Positions 9,376-17,577 of a stretch of 53,962 bases of DNA are shown piece after piece. The stretch's first letter is position 1; each line of letters begins with the position of its first letter. The position numbers and the translations under genes are program-made. Origin of the DNA: Bauldia litoralis (GTDB taxonomy: Bacteria > Pseudomonadota > Alphaproteobacteria > Rhizobiales > Kaistiaceae). Location: assembly GCA_945882315.1 (NCBI GenBank), contig CAMCWB010000022.1, forward strand, positions 1 through 53,962. The letters are read 5' to 3'. The notes beneath the pieces are model-generated. The model was given only the letters and a program-made list of their open reading frames with translations. It had not been told where the DNA came from and did no database searches.

Positions 9376-10121
9376 CCAGCGTGAAGTCGCCGGCCCGGGC
9401 CGTCGACGCCCCGCGCGACTTCTCGCTTTTCGACGGCGTCAACGCCTGGGTCTTCGACCTCGACAACACGCTCTATCCGCGCGAAGCGAACATCTTTCTG
9501 CAAGTCGACCAGCGCATCCAGGATTACATCCAACGTCTCCTCAAGCTCACCGCGGAGGCGGCCAAGGATCTGCGCCGGAGCTATTACGAGCGCTACGGCA
9601 CGACGCTGCGTGGCCTGATGGTCGAGCACGGCATCACGCCGGACGATTTCCTAGAATATGTCCATGACATCGACCACAGCTCTTTGGCTGCCGACCCGGC
9701 TCTGGCGAGGGTCATCGCCCGGCTGCCCGGCCGCAAGTTCATCCTGACCAACGGCTCGCGGCGGCATGCCGAGAATGTCGCCAAGAAGCTCGGCTTCACG
9801 AACGAGTTCGAGGACATCTTCGACATCGTCCATTCCGAACTCATGCCGAAGCCGGACCGGACGGCCTATGACCGCTTCATCGCGGCGACCGGCGTCGCGC
9901 CGGCCGACGCCGCGATGTTCGAGGACCTGTCCCGCAACCTCGTCGTCCCCAAGGCGCTCGGCATGCGCACGGTGTTGATCGTGCCGGAGGGGACGCGCGA
10001 CGTCTTCCATGAAGATTGGGAATTCGAAGGCCGCGACGACGATCACATCGACTATGTGACCGCCAATCTCGGCAAGTTTCTCGCAGATCTCCTTGCCGCG
10101 ACCGGCAAGACGGCCGGCTGA
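9372..10121 (+). CDS. HAD-family pyrimidine 5'-nucleotidase
   Basis: This 249-residue haloacid dehalogenase-type hydrolase has motif [11 protein letters not shown] (nucleophile Asp29, Asp31), motif II ILTNGS, and motif IV around MFEDLSRN. The pattern fits the SDT1/pyrimidine 5'-nucleotidase subgroup found next to argB in many Hyphomicrobiales, which dephosphorylates nucleoside monophosphates. It is translationally coupled to argB through a four-base overlap. The exact substrate is inferred from family only. Confidence 0.88.
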   Translation: MTSVKSPARAVDAPRDFSLFDGVNAWVFDLDNTLYPREANIFLQVDQRIQDYIQRLLKLTAEAAKDLRRSYYERYGTTLRGLMVEHGITPDDFLEYVHDIDHSSLAADPALARVIARLPGRKFILTNGSRRHAENVAKKLGFTNEFEDIFDIVHSELMPKPDRTAYDRFIAATGVAPADAAMFEDLSRNLVVPKALGMRTVLIVPEGTRDVFHEDWEFEGRDDDHIDYVTANLGKFLADLLAATGKTAG

Positions 10122-10189
10122 TCCACGAAGCCGTCCGCTCGGGCATCTGCCCGGCGGTTCGGCGCGCCGGCGAACTCCAGGAGCCAGAC

Positions 10190-11491
10190 ATGCCCATTGC
10201 CGAGATTGCTATCGTCCTCCTTCTGACACTGATCAACGGCGTCCTCGCCATGTCGGAAATGGCGATCGTCTCCTCGCGGCGGGCCAGGCTGGAAACGCTC
10301 GCCAAGTAGGCCAGCGCCGGCGCCAAGGTGGCGCTCGACCTCGTCGCCGATCCGAGCCGCTTCCTCTCGACCGTGCAGATCGGCATCACGCTGGTCGGCA
10401 TCTTCGCCGGCGCCTATAGCGGCGCGACGATCGCTGAGCCGCTCGGCGTCTATCTCGACAGTTTCGCCTGGATCGCGCCGCACGGCGAGGAGGCTGCGAT
10501 CGTCATCGTCGTGGCGCTGGTTACCTATCTATCGCTGGTCGTCGGCGAACTCGTGCCGAAGCGGATCGCTCTTGCCAATCCTGAGCGGACCGCCATGCTC
10601 GTCGCCCGGCCGATGCGCATCCTCTCCTATGTCGCGGCGCCCTTCGTCTGGCTGCTCCGCGTCTCGACCGACGCCATCCTGAGGCTGTTCGGCTTCGCCG
10701 GCTCGCGCGAGACGACGGTGACGGAAGATGAAGTCCGCTCGCTGATCGCCGAGGGCACGCGGGCAGGTATTTTCGCGCCGCAGGAGCGCGCCATGATCGA
10801 CGGCGTGCTGCGCCTCGCCGACCGCGCCGTGCGCGTGATCATGACGCAGAGACCGGACGTCATCTGGTTCGATCGCGCCGCCGAGCGCGCGCATATTGCG
10901 CAGGTCGTCGAGACCCATCCCCACAGCCATTTCCTGGTCTGCGACGGGACCATCGACAAGGCTATCGGCCTGGTCTCGACTCGCGACCTTCTCCGCGTCG
11001 CCATCAAGGGCGAGGAGATCGATCTCGCCAAGCTCGTCCGGCGCACGCTTTTCGTCGCCGACCAGACACCGGTCCTGAAGGTCATCGAGCTCTTCCGCCG
11101 CCAGGGTGTACGCGCCGCCGTCGTGGTCGACGAATATGGCGCGACAGAGGGTATCGTGACGGCGACCGACATTCTGGAAGGCATCGCCGGCTCGCTGCCC
11201 AACCGCGGCGACCGCGACGATCCGCAGGTCGTGCAGCGCCCGGATGGCTCATGGCTGGTCGACGGCCTGATGCCGATCGACGAATTCGAGGATGTCTGCG
11301 GCCTGCCCGGCCTGCGCGAGGCCGGCGACTTCGAGACCGTGGCGGGCTTCATCATCAACCGGCTCGGCCACCTGCCCAAGGCCGGCGAGCGCGTCGAGTA
11401 TGGCGACACGCATTTCGAGATCGTCGACATGGACGGCCGCCGCATCGACAAGGTCCTCGTGACCAGCACCAAGCCGGTCTACGAGGGGTAG
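10190..11491 (+). pseudogene. CorC/HlyC-family membrane protein (DUF21-CBS) interrupted by an in-frame amber codon
   Basis: Translation from ATG 10190 gives the first DUF21 helix (MPIAEIAIVLLLTLINGVLA) and 39 residues, then TAG at 10307-10309. The same frame continues without a break as ASAGAKVALDLVADPSRFLSTVQ and on through the rest of DUF21, two CBS domains and the CorC/HlyC C-terminal domain to 11491. One base change (CAG to TAG at codon 40) explains this. Intact relatives are hemolysin-C/magnesium-cobalt efflux-like proteins. A restart at GTG 10328 would lack the first membrane helix. The rest of the gene shows no further decay, so the break is recent, suppressed by readthrough, or a sequencing error. 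Confidence 0.85.
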
Positions 11492-11502
11492 GATGCGCCA
11501 CG

Positions 11503-11640
11503 GGTCCTCCCCCGTTTTTACGGGGGAGGGGGACCGCCGCAAGGCGGTGGAGGGGGCGACGACAACCTCCGAATTTGCGGTCGCCCCCTCCACCACGCTT
11601 TGCGTGGTCCCCCTCCCCCGCTTCGCGGAGGAGGATCACG
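11503..11640. repeat. intergenic palindromic repeat, family A, copy 1
   Basis: The element contains nested inverted repeats: CCTCCCCCG/CGGGGGAGG (11506-11529), ACCGCC-GCAA-GGCGGT (11533-11548), GGAGGGGGCGAC (11549-11560) pairing with GTCGCCCCCTCC (11580-11591), and ACCACGC-TTT-GCGTGGT (11592-11608). A related copy lies at 20002-20158. It begins 12 bases after the CorC-like gene, before dapD, and could act as a terminator or RNA-stabilising hairpin. It fills most of the 218-base gap. Confidence 0.8.
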
Positions 11641-11709
11641 GTCGCCACCGAATTGCGCGCTCACGCAGCTTCGCCTAGTTTGCCGCGCGCCATTAATCCG
11701 GGACCGCAC

Positions 11710-12555
11710 ATGACCGACATCGCCGCTCTTCAGAAGACCATCGAGGCCGCTTTCGACGACCGCGCCAATGTCGGCCTTTCGACCGGCGATCCGGTGCGGG
11801 GGGCGGTCGGCAAGGCGCTCGACCTCCTCGACCGGGGCGAGGCGCGCGTCGCCGAGAAGGGCCCCGACGGCTGGGTCGTCCATCAATGGCTGAAGAAGGC
11901 GGTGCTCCTCTCCTTCCGCCTCAACCCGATGACGGCGATCTCCGGCAGCCCGGGTGACTCTTCGTGGTGGGACAAGGTCGCGTCCAAATTCGAAGGCTGG
12001 GGCGCCCTCGAATTCGAGGCCGCCGGCTTCCGCGCCGTCCCCAACTGCATCGTCCGCCGCTCGGCCTATATCGCGCCCGGCGTCGTGCTGATGCCGTCCT
12101 TCGTCAATCTCGGCGCCTATGTCGGCGAGGGCACGATGATCGACACCTGGGCGACGGTCGGGTCCTGCGCCCAGATCGGCAAGAACTGTCATATCTCGGG
12201 CGGCGCCGGCATCGGCGGCGTGCTCGAACCGCTGCAGGCCAACCCGACCATCATCGAGGACAACTGCTTCATCGGCGCCCGCGCCGAAGTCGCCGAAGGC
12301 GTCATCGTCGGCGAGGGCTCGGTGCTGTCGATGGGCGTCTATCTCGGCGCCTCGACCAAGATCGTCGACCGCGCCACCGGCGAAATCCATATGGGCCGCG
12401 TGCCGCCTTACTCCGTCGTCGTCTCCGGCACGCTGCCGGGCAGGCCCTTCCCCAACAACGAGCCGGGCCCGTCGCTCTATTGCGCGGTGATCGTCAAGAA
12501 GGTCGACGAAAAGACGCGGTCGAAGACCAGCGTCAACGAGCTGCTGCGGGATTGA
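11710..12555 (+). CDS. dapD: 2,3,4,5-tetrahydropyridine-2,6-dicarboxylate N-succinyltransferase
   Basis: This 281-residue enzyme transfers succinyl from succinyl-CoA to tetrahydrodipicolinate in the succinylase route to meso-diaminopimelate and lysine. The C-terminal half is a left-handed beta helix of hexapeptide repeats (for example [21 protein letters not shown], then [14 protein letters not shown]); the N-terminal helical domain includes LLSFRLN. An open frame extends far upstream through the repeat, but ATG 11710 gives the family length. dapE, a later step of the pathway, is 1.5 kb downstream on the same strand. Confidence 0.96.
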   Translation: MTDIAALQKTIEAAFDDRANVGLSTGDPVRGAVGKALDLLDRGEARVAEKGPDGWVVHQWLKKAVLLSFRLNPMTAISGSPGDSSWWDKVASKFEGWGALEFEAAGFRAVPNCIVRRSAYIAPGVVLMPSFVNLGAYVGEGTMIDTWATVGSCAQIGKNCHISGGAGIGGVLEPLQANPTIIEDNCFIGARAEVAEGVIVGEGSVLSMGVYLGASTKIVDRATGEIHMGRVPPYSVVVSGTLPGRPFPNNEPGPSLYCAVIVKKVDEKTRSKTSVNELLRD

Positions 12556-12556
12556 G

Positions 12557-12731
12557 TCCCCTCTCCCGTGGGGAGAGGGCTCTTTCTCTTGGCGAACATC
12601 GTGAGCCTAGAGAAATAGGGTGAGGGCGTACGACGCTGATTGGACCCAGCGACGCAACAGCCCCTCACCCTTTTCGCCTCAAGCTCTCTTCGATCGCTAA
12701 GGCTCAAAGCCCTCTCCCCATGGGAGAGGGG
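12557..12731. repeat. intergenic palindromic repeat, family B
   Basis: Long imperfect palindrome: the left arm CCCCTCTCCCGTGGGGAGAG pairs with the right arm ending CCCATGGGAGAGGGG, and an inner pair AGGGTGAGGG matches CCCCTCACCCT. The type, a run of CCCTCTCCC with a long hairpin, is a common dispersed intergenic repeat in high-GC alphaproteobacteria. It starts two bases after the dapD stop and probably ends its transcript. The remaining 12732-12860 before the DUF805 gene holds no other feature that I can identify. Confidence 0.75.
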
Positions 12732-12860
12732 CGCCACCCGCATCCCTTCCATGAAACTTACCGTCATCCGGCAAAAGCACGCCGCTTTGCCATTGTGACC
12801 GACGGCGAAGTCGGATAGGTCGGCGCGCATCGCAGACGCGCGCAACCTCCGGGGGCATCG

Positions 12861-13445
12861 ATGGGACTTGGTTGGATGGTGTTCGGCCTCAAGGGCTGGC
12901 TGAACCGCAAGCCTTACTGGATCGTCAGCATCATTCTTCTCGTGATCGTCATCGCGATCGGGCTGGCTGGAGCCGTGACGGGCTCGATGATGATGCAGCA
13001 GGCGTTCCTCTCGGGCGGCCCCGTCGACGGCGCCTTTGCCGTTGCGGCCTATACGGGCCTGGCGGCGCTGCTGCTGGTGCTCTATCCGGCGACGGCGGTT
13101 ATGGTGAAACGCATCCACGATCTCGGCAAAAGCGGCAAATGGGTGCTGCTGCTTCTCATCCCGACGCTCGCCAAGTTCGCGACGGACCTGCTCGGCCTCA
13201 CCGGCGGTGAACTCACCCTGGCGCAGATGGAGATCGACATCTCCAGCGGCGAGATTCCGACCTATTTCGAGGCAATGCAGAAGCAGATCACAGCCGAAAT
13301 CCGAATCAGGCCGGCCGAATTCGCCGTCGATGTCTTCAATTTCGTCATCAGCCTCTGGTATTTCGTCTGGCTGGGCTTCTTCCGGGGCACGCGCGGCGCC
13401 AATCAATATGGCCCGGATCCGCTGGAATCCGCCAAAGCCGCCTAG
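12861..13445 (+). CDS. DUF805 membrane protein
   Basis: This 194-residue protein has an N-terminal LKGWLNRKPYW motif, four predicted membrane helices, the family signature KRIHDLGKSGKW near 85-100, and C-terminal RGTRGANQYGPDP. These are the defining marks of DUF805 (YhaH-like) inner-membrane proteins, whose function is not established. A larger-than-usual loop of about 50 residues separates helices three and four. The stop codon TAG (13443-13445) lies inside the first bases of repeat C. A second, shorter DUF805 gene follows the repeat. Confidence 0.85.
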   Translation: MGLGWMVFGLKGWLNRKPYWIVSIILLVIVIAIGLAGAVTGSMMMQQAFLSGGPVDGAFAVAAYTGLAALLLVLYPATAVMVKRIHDLGKSGKWVLLLLIPTLAKFATDLLGLTGGELTLAQMEIDISSGEIPTYFEAMQKQITAEIRIRPAEFAVDVFNFVISLWYFVWLGFFRGTRGANQYGPDPLESAKAA

Positions 13446-13547
13446 AGCATGACCCGATTTAACGGAATCGGGGCATGCTCTAGTTTCTTTGGTTTTGCGC
13501 AATGTCGGACGGAAAATCGGTTTCCACTTTTCCTGACATTGCTCTAG
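13442..13547. repeat. intergenic palindromic repeat, family C (double CTAGAGCA hairpin)
   Basis: The element begins CTAGAGCATGACCCGATT and closes its first hairpin with AATCGGGGCATGCTCTAG, then runs to a second, related end GACATTGCTCTAG at 13547 after a CGGAAAATCGGTTTCCACTT segment. This AGAGCAT-type mosaic repeat is widespread between genes of Rhizobiales. Its first TAG provides the stop codon of the upstream DUF805 gene, so its insertion may have set that protein's C terminus. Confidence 0.8.
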
Positions 13548-13605
13548 CGGTTGACTCTGCCGCCACGGGCCGCAGGATCGGCAATTATCCTGACTGCGAC
13601 CCGTC

Positions 13606-13977
13606 ATGGCAGCCGCCACTTCCGACCAGCTCCTCAGCTTCTTCTTCCGGCCGCAGGGCCGGATCTCGCGCTTCGAGTACATCCTCGGCGCAGGCGTCGT
13701 CATGTCCATCGACCTCGCCTTTCTCTCCTTCCTGCTGCGCTCAGGCGAGGTCCGGCCCGGGGCGATGCTTCTGGCCGCCCTGGTCGGCCTGCCGCTCACC
13801 GTCGCCATGCTCGTCGTGGCGGCCAAGCGATGCCACGACATCAGCCTGCCGGGCACTTTCGTCCTCCTGCTGCTGGTCCCGTTCCTCGGCGTTTTCTGGC
13901 TCTTTGTGCTCGCCATCCTGCCGGGCAAAGTGGGGCCGAACGCCTATGGTCCTCCGCCGCAATTCGCTCCAGAATGA
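13606..13977 (+). CDS. short DUF805 membrane protein
   Basis: This 123-residue protein opens with FFFRPQGRISRFEYIL, has three to four hydrophobic helices, the signature KRCHDISLPG and the C-terminal GPNAYGPPPQF. It is of standard DUF805 length, unlike its longer neighbour across repeat C. Function unknown; the pair probably arose by old duplication because they share only the family motifs. dapE starts 49 bases later on the same strand. Confidence 0.85.
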   Translation: MAAATSDQLLSFFFRPQGRISRFEYILGAGVVMSIDLAFLSFLLRSGEVRPGAMLLAALVGLPLTVAMLVVAAKRCHDISLPGTFVLLLLVPFLGVFWLFVLAILPGKVGPNAYGPPPQFAPE

Positions 13978-14026
13978 CGCGAGCCAAGACGCGCGATAAA
14001 GCCTTTCACAGACAGAACCGGGAACC

Positions 14027-15202
14027 ATGACAACGCCATCCAGATCCGGCCCGGATGCGGCCGCCCTTCTTGCCGACCTGATCAAGTGCCCCTCGGTGAC
14101 GCCGGCCGAAGGCGGCGCCCTCACCCTTCTGGAAGGACTGCTCCGGAAGGCCGGCTTCGCCGTCGAGCGCCTGACCTTCAGCGCGCCGGGCACGGCGGAT
14201 GTCGAGAATCTCTTCGCCACCATCGGCAGCGGCGCGCCGCATCTCGTTTTCAACGGCCATACCGACGTCGTGCCGCCGGGCGACGAGGCGCGCTGGACGC
14301 ATCCGCCCTTTGGCGCCGAGGTTGTGAACGGCATCATGTATGGCCGCGGCGCGGTCGACATGAAGGGCGGCAATGCCTGCTTCGTCGCGGCGGTGCTCGA
14401 CTACCTCGCCGCCAACGGCAAGCCGAAGGGCACGCTGTCGCTGATGTTCACCGGCGACGAGGAAGGGCCGGCCATCAACGGCTCGGCGAAACTCGTCGAC
14501 TGGGCGGTGAAGCAGGGCCATCGCTTCGACGCCGGGCTGGTCGGCGAGCCGACGTCGATCAAGACGCTCGGCGACATGATCAAGGTCGGACGGCGCGGCA
14601 GCCTGTCCATAAGCCTGAAGGTCTCGGGCAAGCAGGGCCATGTCGCCTACCCGCACCAGGCCGACAATCCGATCACCGGCCTCGTCAAGCTCCTCAACCG
14701 GCTGGTCCAGATCCGCTTCGACGACGCCAACGAAAATTTCCAGGCCTCCAACCTCGAAATCACCAGCGTCGATGTCGGCAATCCGGTGGTCAACATCATT
14801 CCCGGTACCGCCACGGCGCGGTTCAACGTCCGCTTCAACGACAGCTGGTCGCTGAAGACCATGGAGGCGATGCTCAGGAGCGCCCTCGACGAGATCGGCC
14901 ATCCTTACGAGTTAGCGGTCGCAGGGCTTGCCGCCGAAGCCTTCCTGTCGCGCGCGCCGATCATCCTCGGACCGCTGGTCGCGGCGATCAAGGATGCGAC
15001 CGGCCTGACGCCGGACTTCTCGACCGGCGGCGGCACCTCGGATGCGCGCTTCCTCAAGGACCACTGCCCGGTGGTCGAATTCGGCCTTGTCGGCGACACG
15101 CTGCACCAGGTCGACGAGCGCGTGCCGGTGGTCGACCTCGCGCGGCTGACCGTCATCTACCGGCACTTCCTCGAAGGCTTCTTCGCCCATGCCAAGTCGT
15201 GA
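14027..15202 (+). CDS. dapE: succinyl-diaminopimelate desuccinylase
   Basis: This 391-residue dinuclear zinc M20 peptidase-family enzyme hydrolyses N-succinyl-LL-diaminopimelate to LL-diaminopimelate and succinate. Metal and catalytic motifs are present: NGHTDVVPPGD (His78, Asp80), GRGAVDMKGG, TGDEEGPA with the general-base Glu, and STGGGTSDARF with LVGDTLHQVDERV near the end. The length is typical. The gene downstream overlaps it by 14 bases. Together with dapD, it covers two steps of the succinylase branch of lysine and peptidoglycan precursor synthesis. Confidence 0.96.
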   Translation: MTTPSRSGPDAAALLADLIKCPSVTPAEGGALTLLEGLLRKAGFAVERLTFSAPGTADVENLFATIGSGAPHLVFNGHTDVVPPGDEARWTHPPFGAEVVNGIMYGRGAVDMKGGNACFVAAVLDYLAANGKPKGTLSLMFTGDEEGPAINGSAKLVDWAVKQGHRFDAGLVGEPTSIKTLGDMIKVGRRGSLSISLKVSGKQGHVAYPHQADNPITGLVKLLNRLVQIRFDDANENFQASNLEITSVDVGNPVVNIIPGTATARFNVRFNDSWSLKTMEAMLRSALDEIGHPYELAVAGLAAEAFLSRAPIILGPLVAAIKDATGLTPDFSTGGGTSDARFLKDHCPVVEFGLVGDTLHQVDERVPVVDLARLTVIYRHFLEGFFAHAKS

Positions 15203-15791
15203 CGAGATCCTGCGCTCCCTGACCGGGGCGTGGAACCTCTTCCTCGACCGGCCGGATGCGCTGCGTTATTTCGACATCAGCGTCGAGGGCTTCTGGCGTT
15301 CCTTCGCCGCGATCCTTCTGGTGGCGCCGTCCTATGTCGTGATCGCCGCGGCGGAGCGGACGCAGATCCTCACCAGCGCCGTCGAGCAGAGCTTCGACGG
15401 CGGCGCCTTCTTTCTCAACAAGGTGCTGTCGGTCGGGATGGACTGGATCGCCTTCCCGTTCCTGCTTGCCCTCGTGGTCGGGCCGCTCGGCCTCAGCCGG
15501 ACCTACGCCGCCTTCATCGTGGCGCGGAACTGGGGCGCCGTGCTGGCGCTCCTGCCATTCGTCGCGATCGGGCTTCTGTACCTCGGCGGCATCCTCAGCG
15601 CCGAAGCCTTCAACGTGATCTCGATGGTCATCCTGATCGTCGTGATCCGCTACAGCTACCTGATCGCACGGCGCGCGCTCGGCGCGGAGATCGGCATGGC
15701 GATCGCCATCGTGCTCTCCGATCTGAGCATCAGCATCCTGATCATGGGCCTGTTCGGCGCCCTGCTGCCCTATACGTCCGCCGTTTCGTAG
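15189..15791 (+). CDS. conserved inner-membrane protein of unknown function
   Basis: This 200-residue protein has five or so hydrophobic helices, with a short cytoplasmic N terminus ([19 protein letters not shown]) containing an amphipathic helix. I do not recognise a named family. It overlaps the end of dapE by 14 bases, so translation is probably coupled, and its own 3' end overlaps the convergent truA by 22 bases. Tight packing between dapE and truA suggests a conserved gene rather than chance, but nothing in the sequence shows its task. Confidence 0.75.
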   Translation: MPSRDEILRSLTGAWNLFLDRPDALRYFDISVEGFWRSFAAILLVAPSYVVIAAAERTQILTSAVEQSFDGGAFFLNKVLSVGMDWIAFPFLLALVVGPLGLSRTYAAFIVARNWGAVLALLPFVAIGLLYLGGILSAEAFNVISMVILIVVIRYSYLIARRALGAEIGMAIAIVLSDLSISILIMGLFGALLPYTSAVS

Positions 15792-16522
15792 TCGACCGCG
15801 ACGAGATAGAGCCCGTGCGGTGGGGCCACCGGCCCCGAGCGCGTGCGGTCGCAGGCGGCGAGTGCCGTGCCGACTTCGGCCACCGGCCACTTGCCCTCGC
15901 CGACCTTCTTCAGCGCGCCGACCATCGAGCGGACCTGGTTGTGCAGGAAGGACCGCGCCGAGGCGCGGATGGCGATCTCGTTGCCCTCGCGCGACACGTC
16001 GAGGCGGTCAAGCGTGCGCACCGGCGACTTCGCCTGGCATTCGCTCGAGCGGAAGGTCGTGAAATCATGCCGGCCGGTCAGCGCCTGCGCGGCGAGATGC
16101 ATCGCCGCCGCGTCGAGCGGCGTCGGCACGTTCCAGAGCCGCCCGCGATCGAGCGCCGGCGGAGCCCGCCGGTCCGAGATACGGTAAAGATAGTGGCGCT
16201 TCACGGCCGAGAAGCGGGCATCGAAATCCGCCGCGACTTCCTCCGCCGACAGGATCGAGATCGGGTCGGGCCGCAGATGGGCGTTGGTCGCGTCACGGAC
16301 GGTATCCGTGTCCCAGGCGCGGGTAAGGTCGATATGGGCGACCTGGCCGAGCCCATGGACGCCGGCATCGGTGCGGCCGGCGCCCTTCACGACGATCTGC
16401 TCCTGGCTGAAGGCGGCGACGGCTTCCTCGATGGCCTGCTGCACCGAGCGGCCATTGGCCTGGCGCTGCCAGCCGACGAAGGGGCCACCGTCATATTCGA
16501 TGGTCAGCTTGTAGCGCGGCAC
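15770..16522 (-). CDS. truA: tRNA pseudouridine(38-40) synthase
   Basis: This 250-residue enzyme isomerises uridines 38-40 in the anticodon stem-loop. It starts [21 protein letters not shown], as TruA does, and carries catalytic Asp in [17 protein letters not shown], and [11 protein letters not shown] in the C-terminal domain. It lies two bases after fmt on the same strand, so both are likely on one transcript. Its 3' end overlaps the membrane-protein gene coming from the left. Confidence 0.96.
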   Translation of the reverse strand: MPRYKLTIEYDGGPFVGWQRQANGRSVQQAIEEAVAAFSQEQIVVKGAGRTDAGVHGLGQVAHIDLTRAWDTDTVRDATNAHLRPDPISILSAEEVAADFDARFSAVKRHYLYRISDRRAPPALDRGRLWNVPTPLDAAAMHLAAQALTGRHDFTTFRSSECQAKSPVRTLDRLDVSREGNEIAIRASARSFLHNQVRSMVGALKKVGEGKWPVAEVGTALAACDRTRSGPVAPPHGLYLVAVDYETADV

Positions 16523-16524
16523 GG

Positions 16525-17454
16525 TCAGGCGACCGTCGTCAGCGGGGCGCGGAGGCCGCGCCAGAATTCCGCCGCCTTGACCGGCCTGCCGCCGGCGCGC
16601 TGAAGCTCGACGAGGCGGACCGCACCGTCGCCGCAGGCGATCGCCAGATCGGCGTCAAGCACCGCGCCCGGCGTGCCGGTACCTTCGGCGCGCGTCGAGC
16701 GCAGCACCTTGACGCGCTCGGCGCCCTTGCCGAGATCGGCCTCGAACCAGGCGCCGGGATCGGGCGACAGGCCGCGGATATGGTTGTGAACCACCGCCGC
16801 GGGCTGAGACCAGTCGATGCGGGTCTCGCCCTTGTCGAGCTTGTGGGCATAGGTGACGCCTTCGTCCGCCTGCGGCTTCGTCTGGAGGACGCCGCGCGAC
16901 AGCGCCGCCAGCGCCCGCACCAGAAGATCGGCGCCGAGGCGGGACAGGCGCCCGGACAGTTCGGCCGAAGTCATGTCGGGGCCGATCGCGACACGCTCGC
17001 CCATGGCGACGGGGCCGGTATCGAGGCCCTTATACATCTGCATCACCATGACGCCGGTCTCGGCATCGCCGGCCATGATGGCGCGGGCAATCGGGGCGGC
17101 ACCGCGCCAGCGCGGCAACAGCGAGGCATGGAGGTTGAGGCAGCCATATTGCGGGGCGTCGAGGATCGCGACGGGCAGGATCTGGCCATAGGCGACGACC
17201 ACGCCGACATCGGCCTCCAGCGCCGCGAAGGCCGCCGCCGCTTCCGCGCCCTTCAGGCTCGCCGGTGTCCGGACGGACAGGCCGAGTTGCTCGGCGGTCT
17301 GGTGGACCGGCGATTTCCGCTCGCTCATGCCGCGACCGGCGGCGCGCGGCGGCTGGGTGTAGACCGCGGCGATCTCATGCCCCTGCCCCGCGATCTCGAC
17401 CAAGCTCGGCACGGCGAAATCGGGCGTGCCCATGAAAACGATACGTAGCGGCAT
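16525..17454 (-). CDS. fmt: methionyl-tRNA formyltransferase
   Basis: This 309-residue enzyme formylates initiator Met-tRNA with 10-formyltetrahydrofolate. It starts [18 protein letters not shown] and carries the catalytic loop [16 protein letters not shown] with the key Asn and His, then the C-terminal OB-like tRNA-binding domain. The frame is open for 27 more residues upstream, but ATG 17454 matches the family start and has AAAGGA upstream. fmt is normally next to def; here a TPR gene and a repeat separate the two. Confidence 0.95.
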   Translation of the reverse strand: MPLRIVFMGTPDFAVPSLVEIAGQGHEIAAVYTQPPRAAGRGMSERKSPVHQTAEQLGLSVRTPASLKGAEAAAAFAALEADVGVVVAYGQILPVAILDAPQYGCLNLHASLLPRWRGAAPIARAIMAGDAETGVMVMQMYKGLDTGPVAMGERVAIGPDMTSAELSGRLSRLGADLLVRALAALSRGVLQTKPQADEGVTYAHKLDKGETRIDWSQPAAVVHNHIRGLSPDPGAWFEADLGKGAERVKVLRSTRAEGTGTPGAVLDADLAIACGDGAVRLVELQRAGGRPVKAAEFWRGLRAPLTTVA

Positions 17455-17577
17455 GGTCGCGGGAGGTCCTTTCAGCGATTGGGCGGCATAGCGCCCCCGG
17501 CCCTGCCCGGCAAGCGAACGGTTGCAAGAAGGCAAATGTCACTTGCTTTCCCAAGTCCACACGGGGAATTTTGAGCT

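Noticed and set aside
10328-11491. CorC-like gene as an intact gene starting at GTG 10328
   Set aside because: It lacks the first DUF21 helix, which is encoded in the same frame just upstream across one TAG; a broken gene explains the sequence better.
11251-11709. N-terminal extension of dapD reaching into the CorC-like gene
   Set aside because: The extra part crosses the family A repeat and is out of frame with the CorC protein; ATG 11710 matches DapD length.
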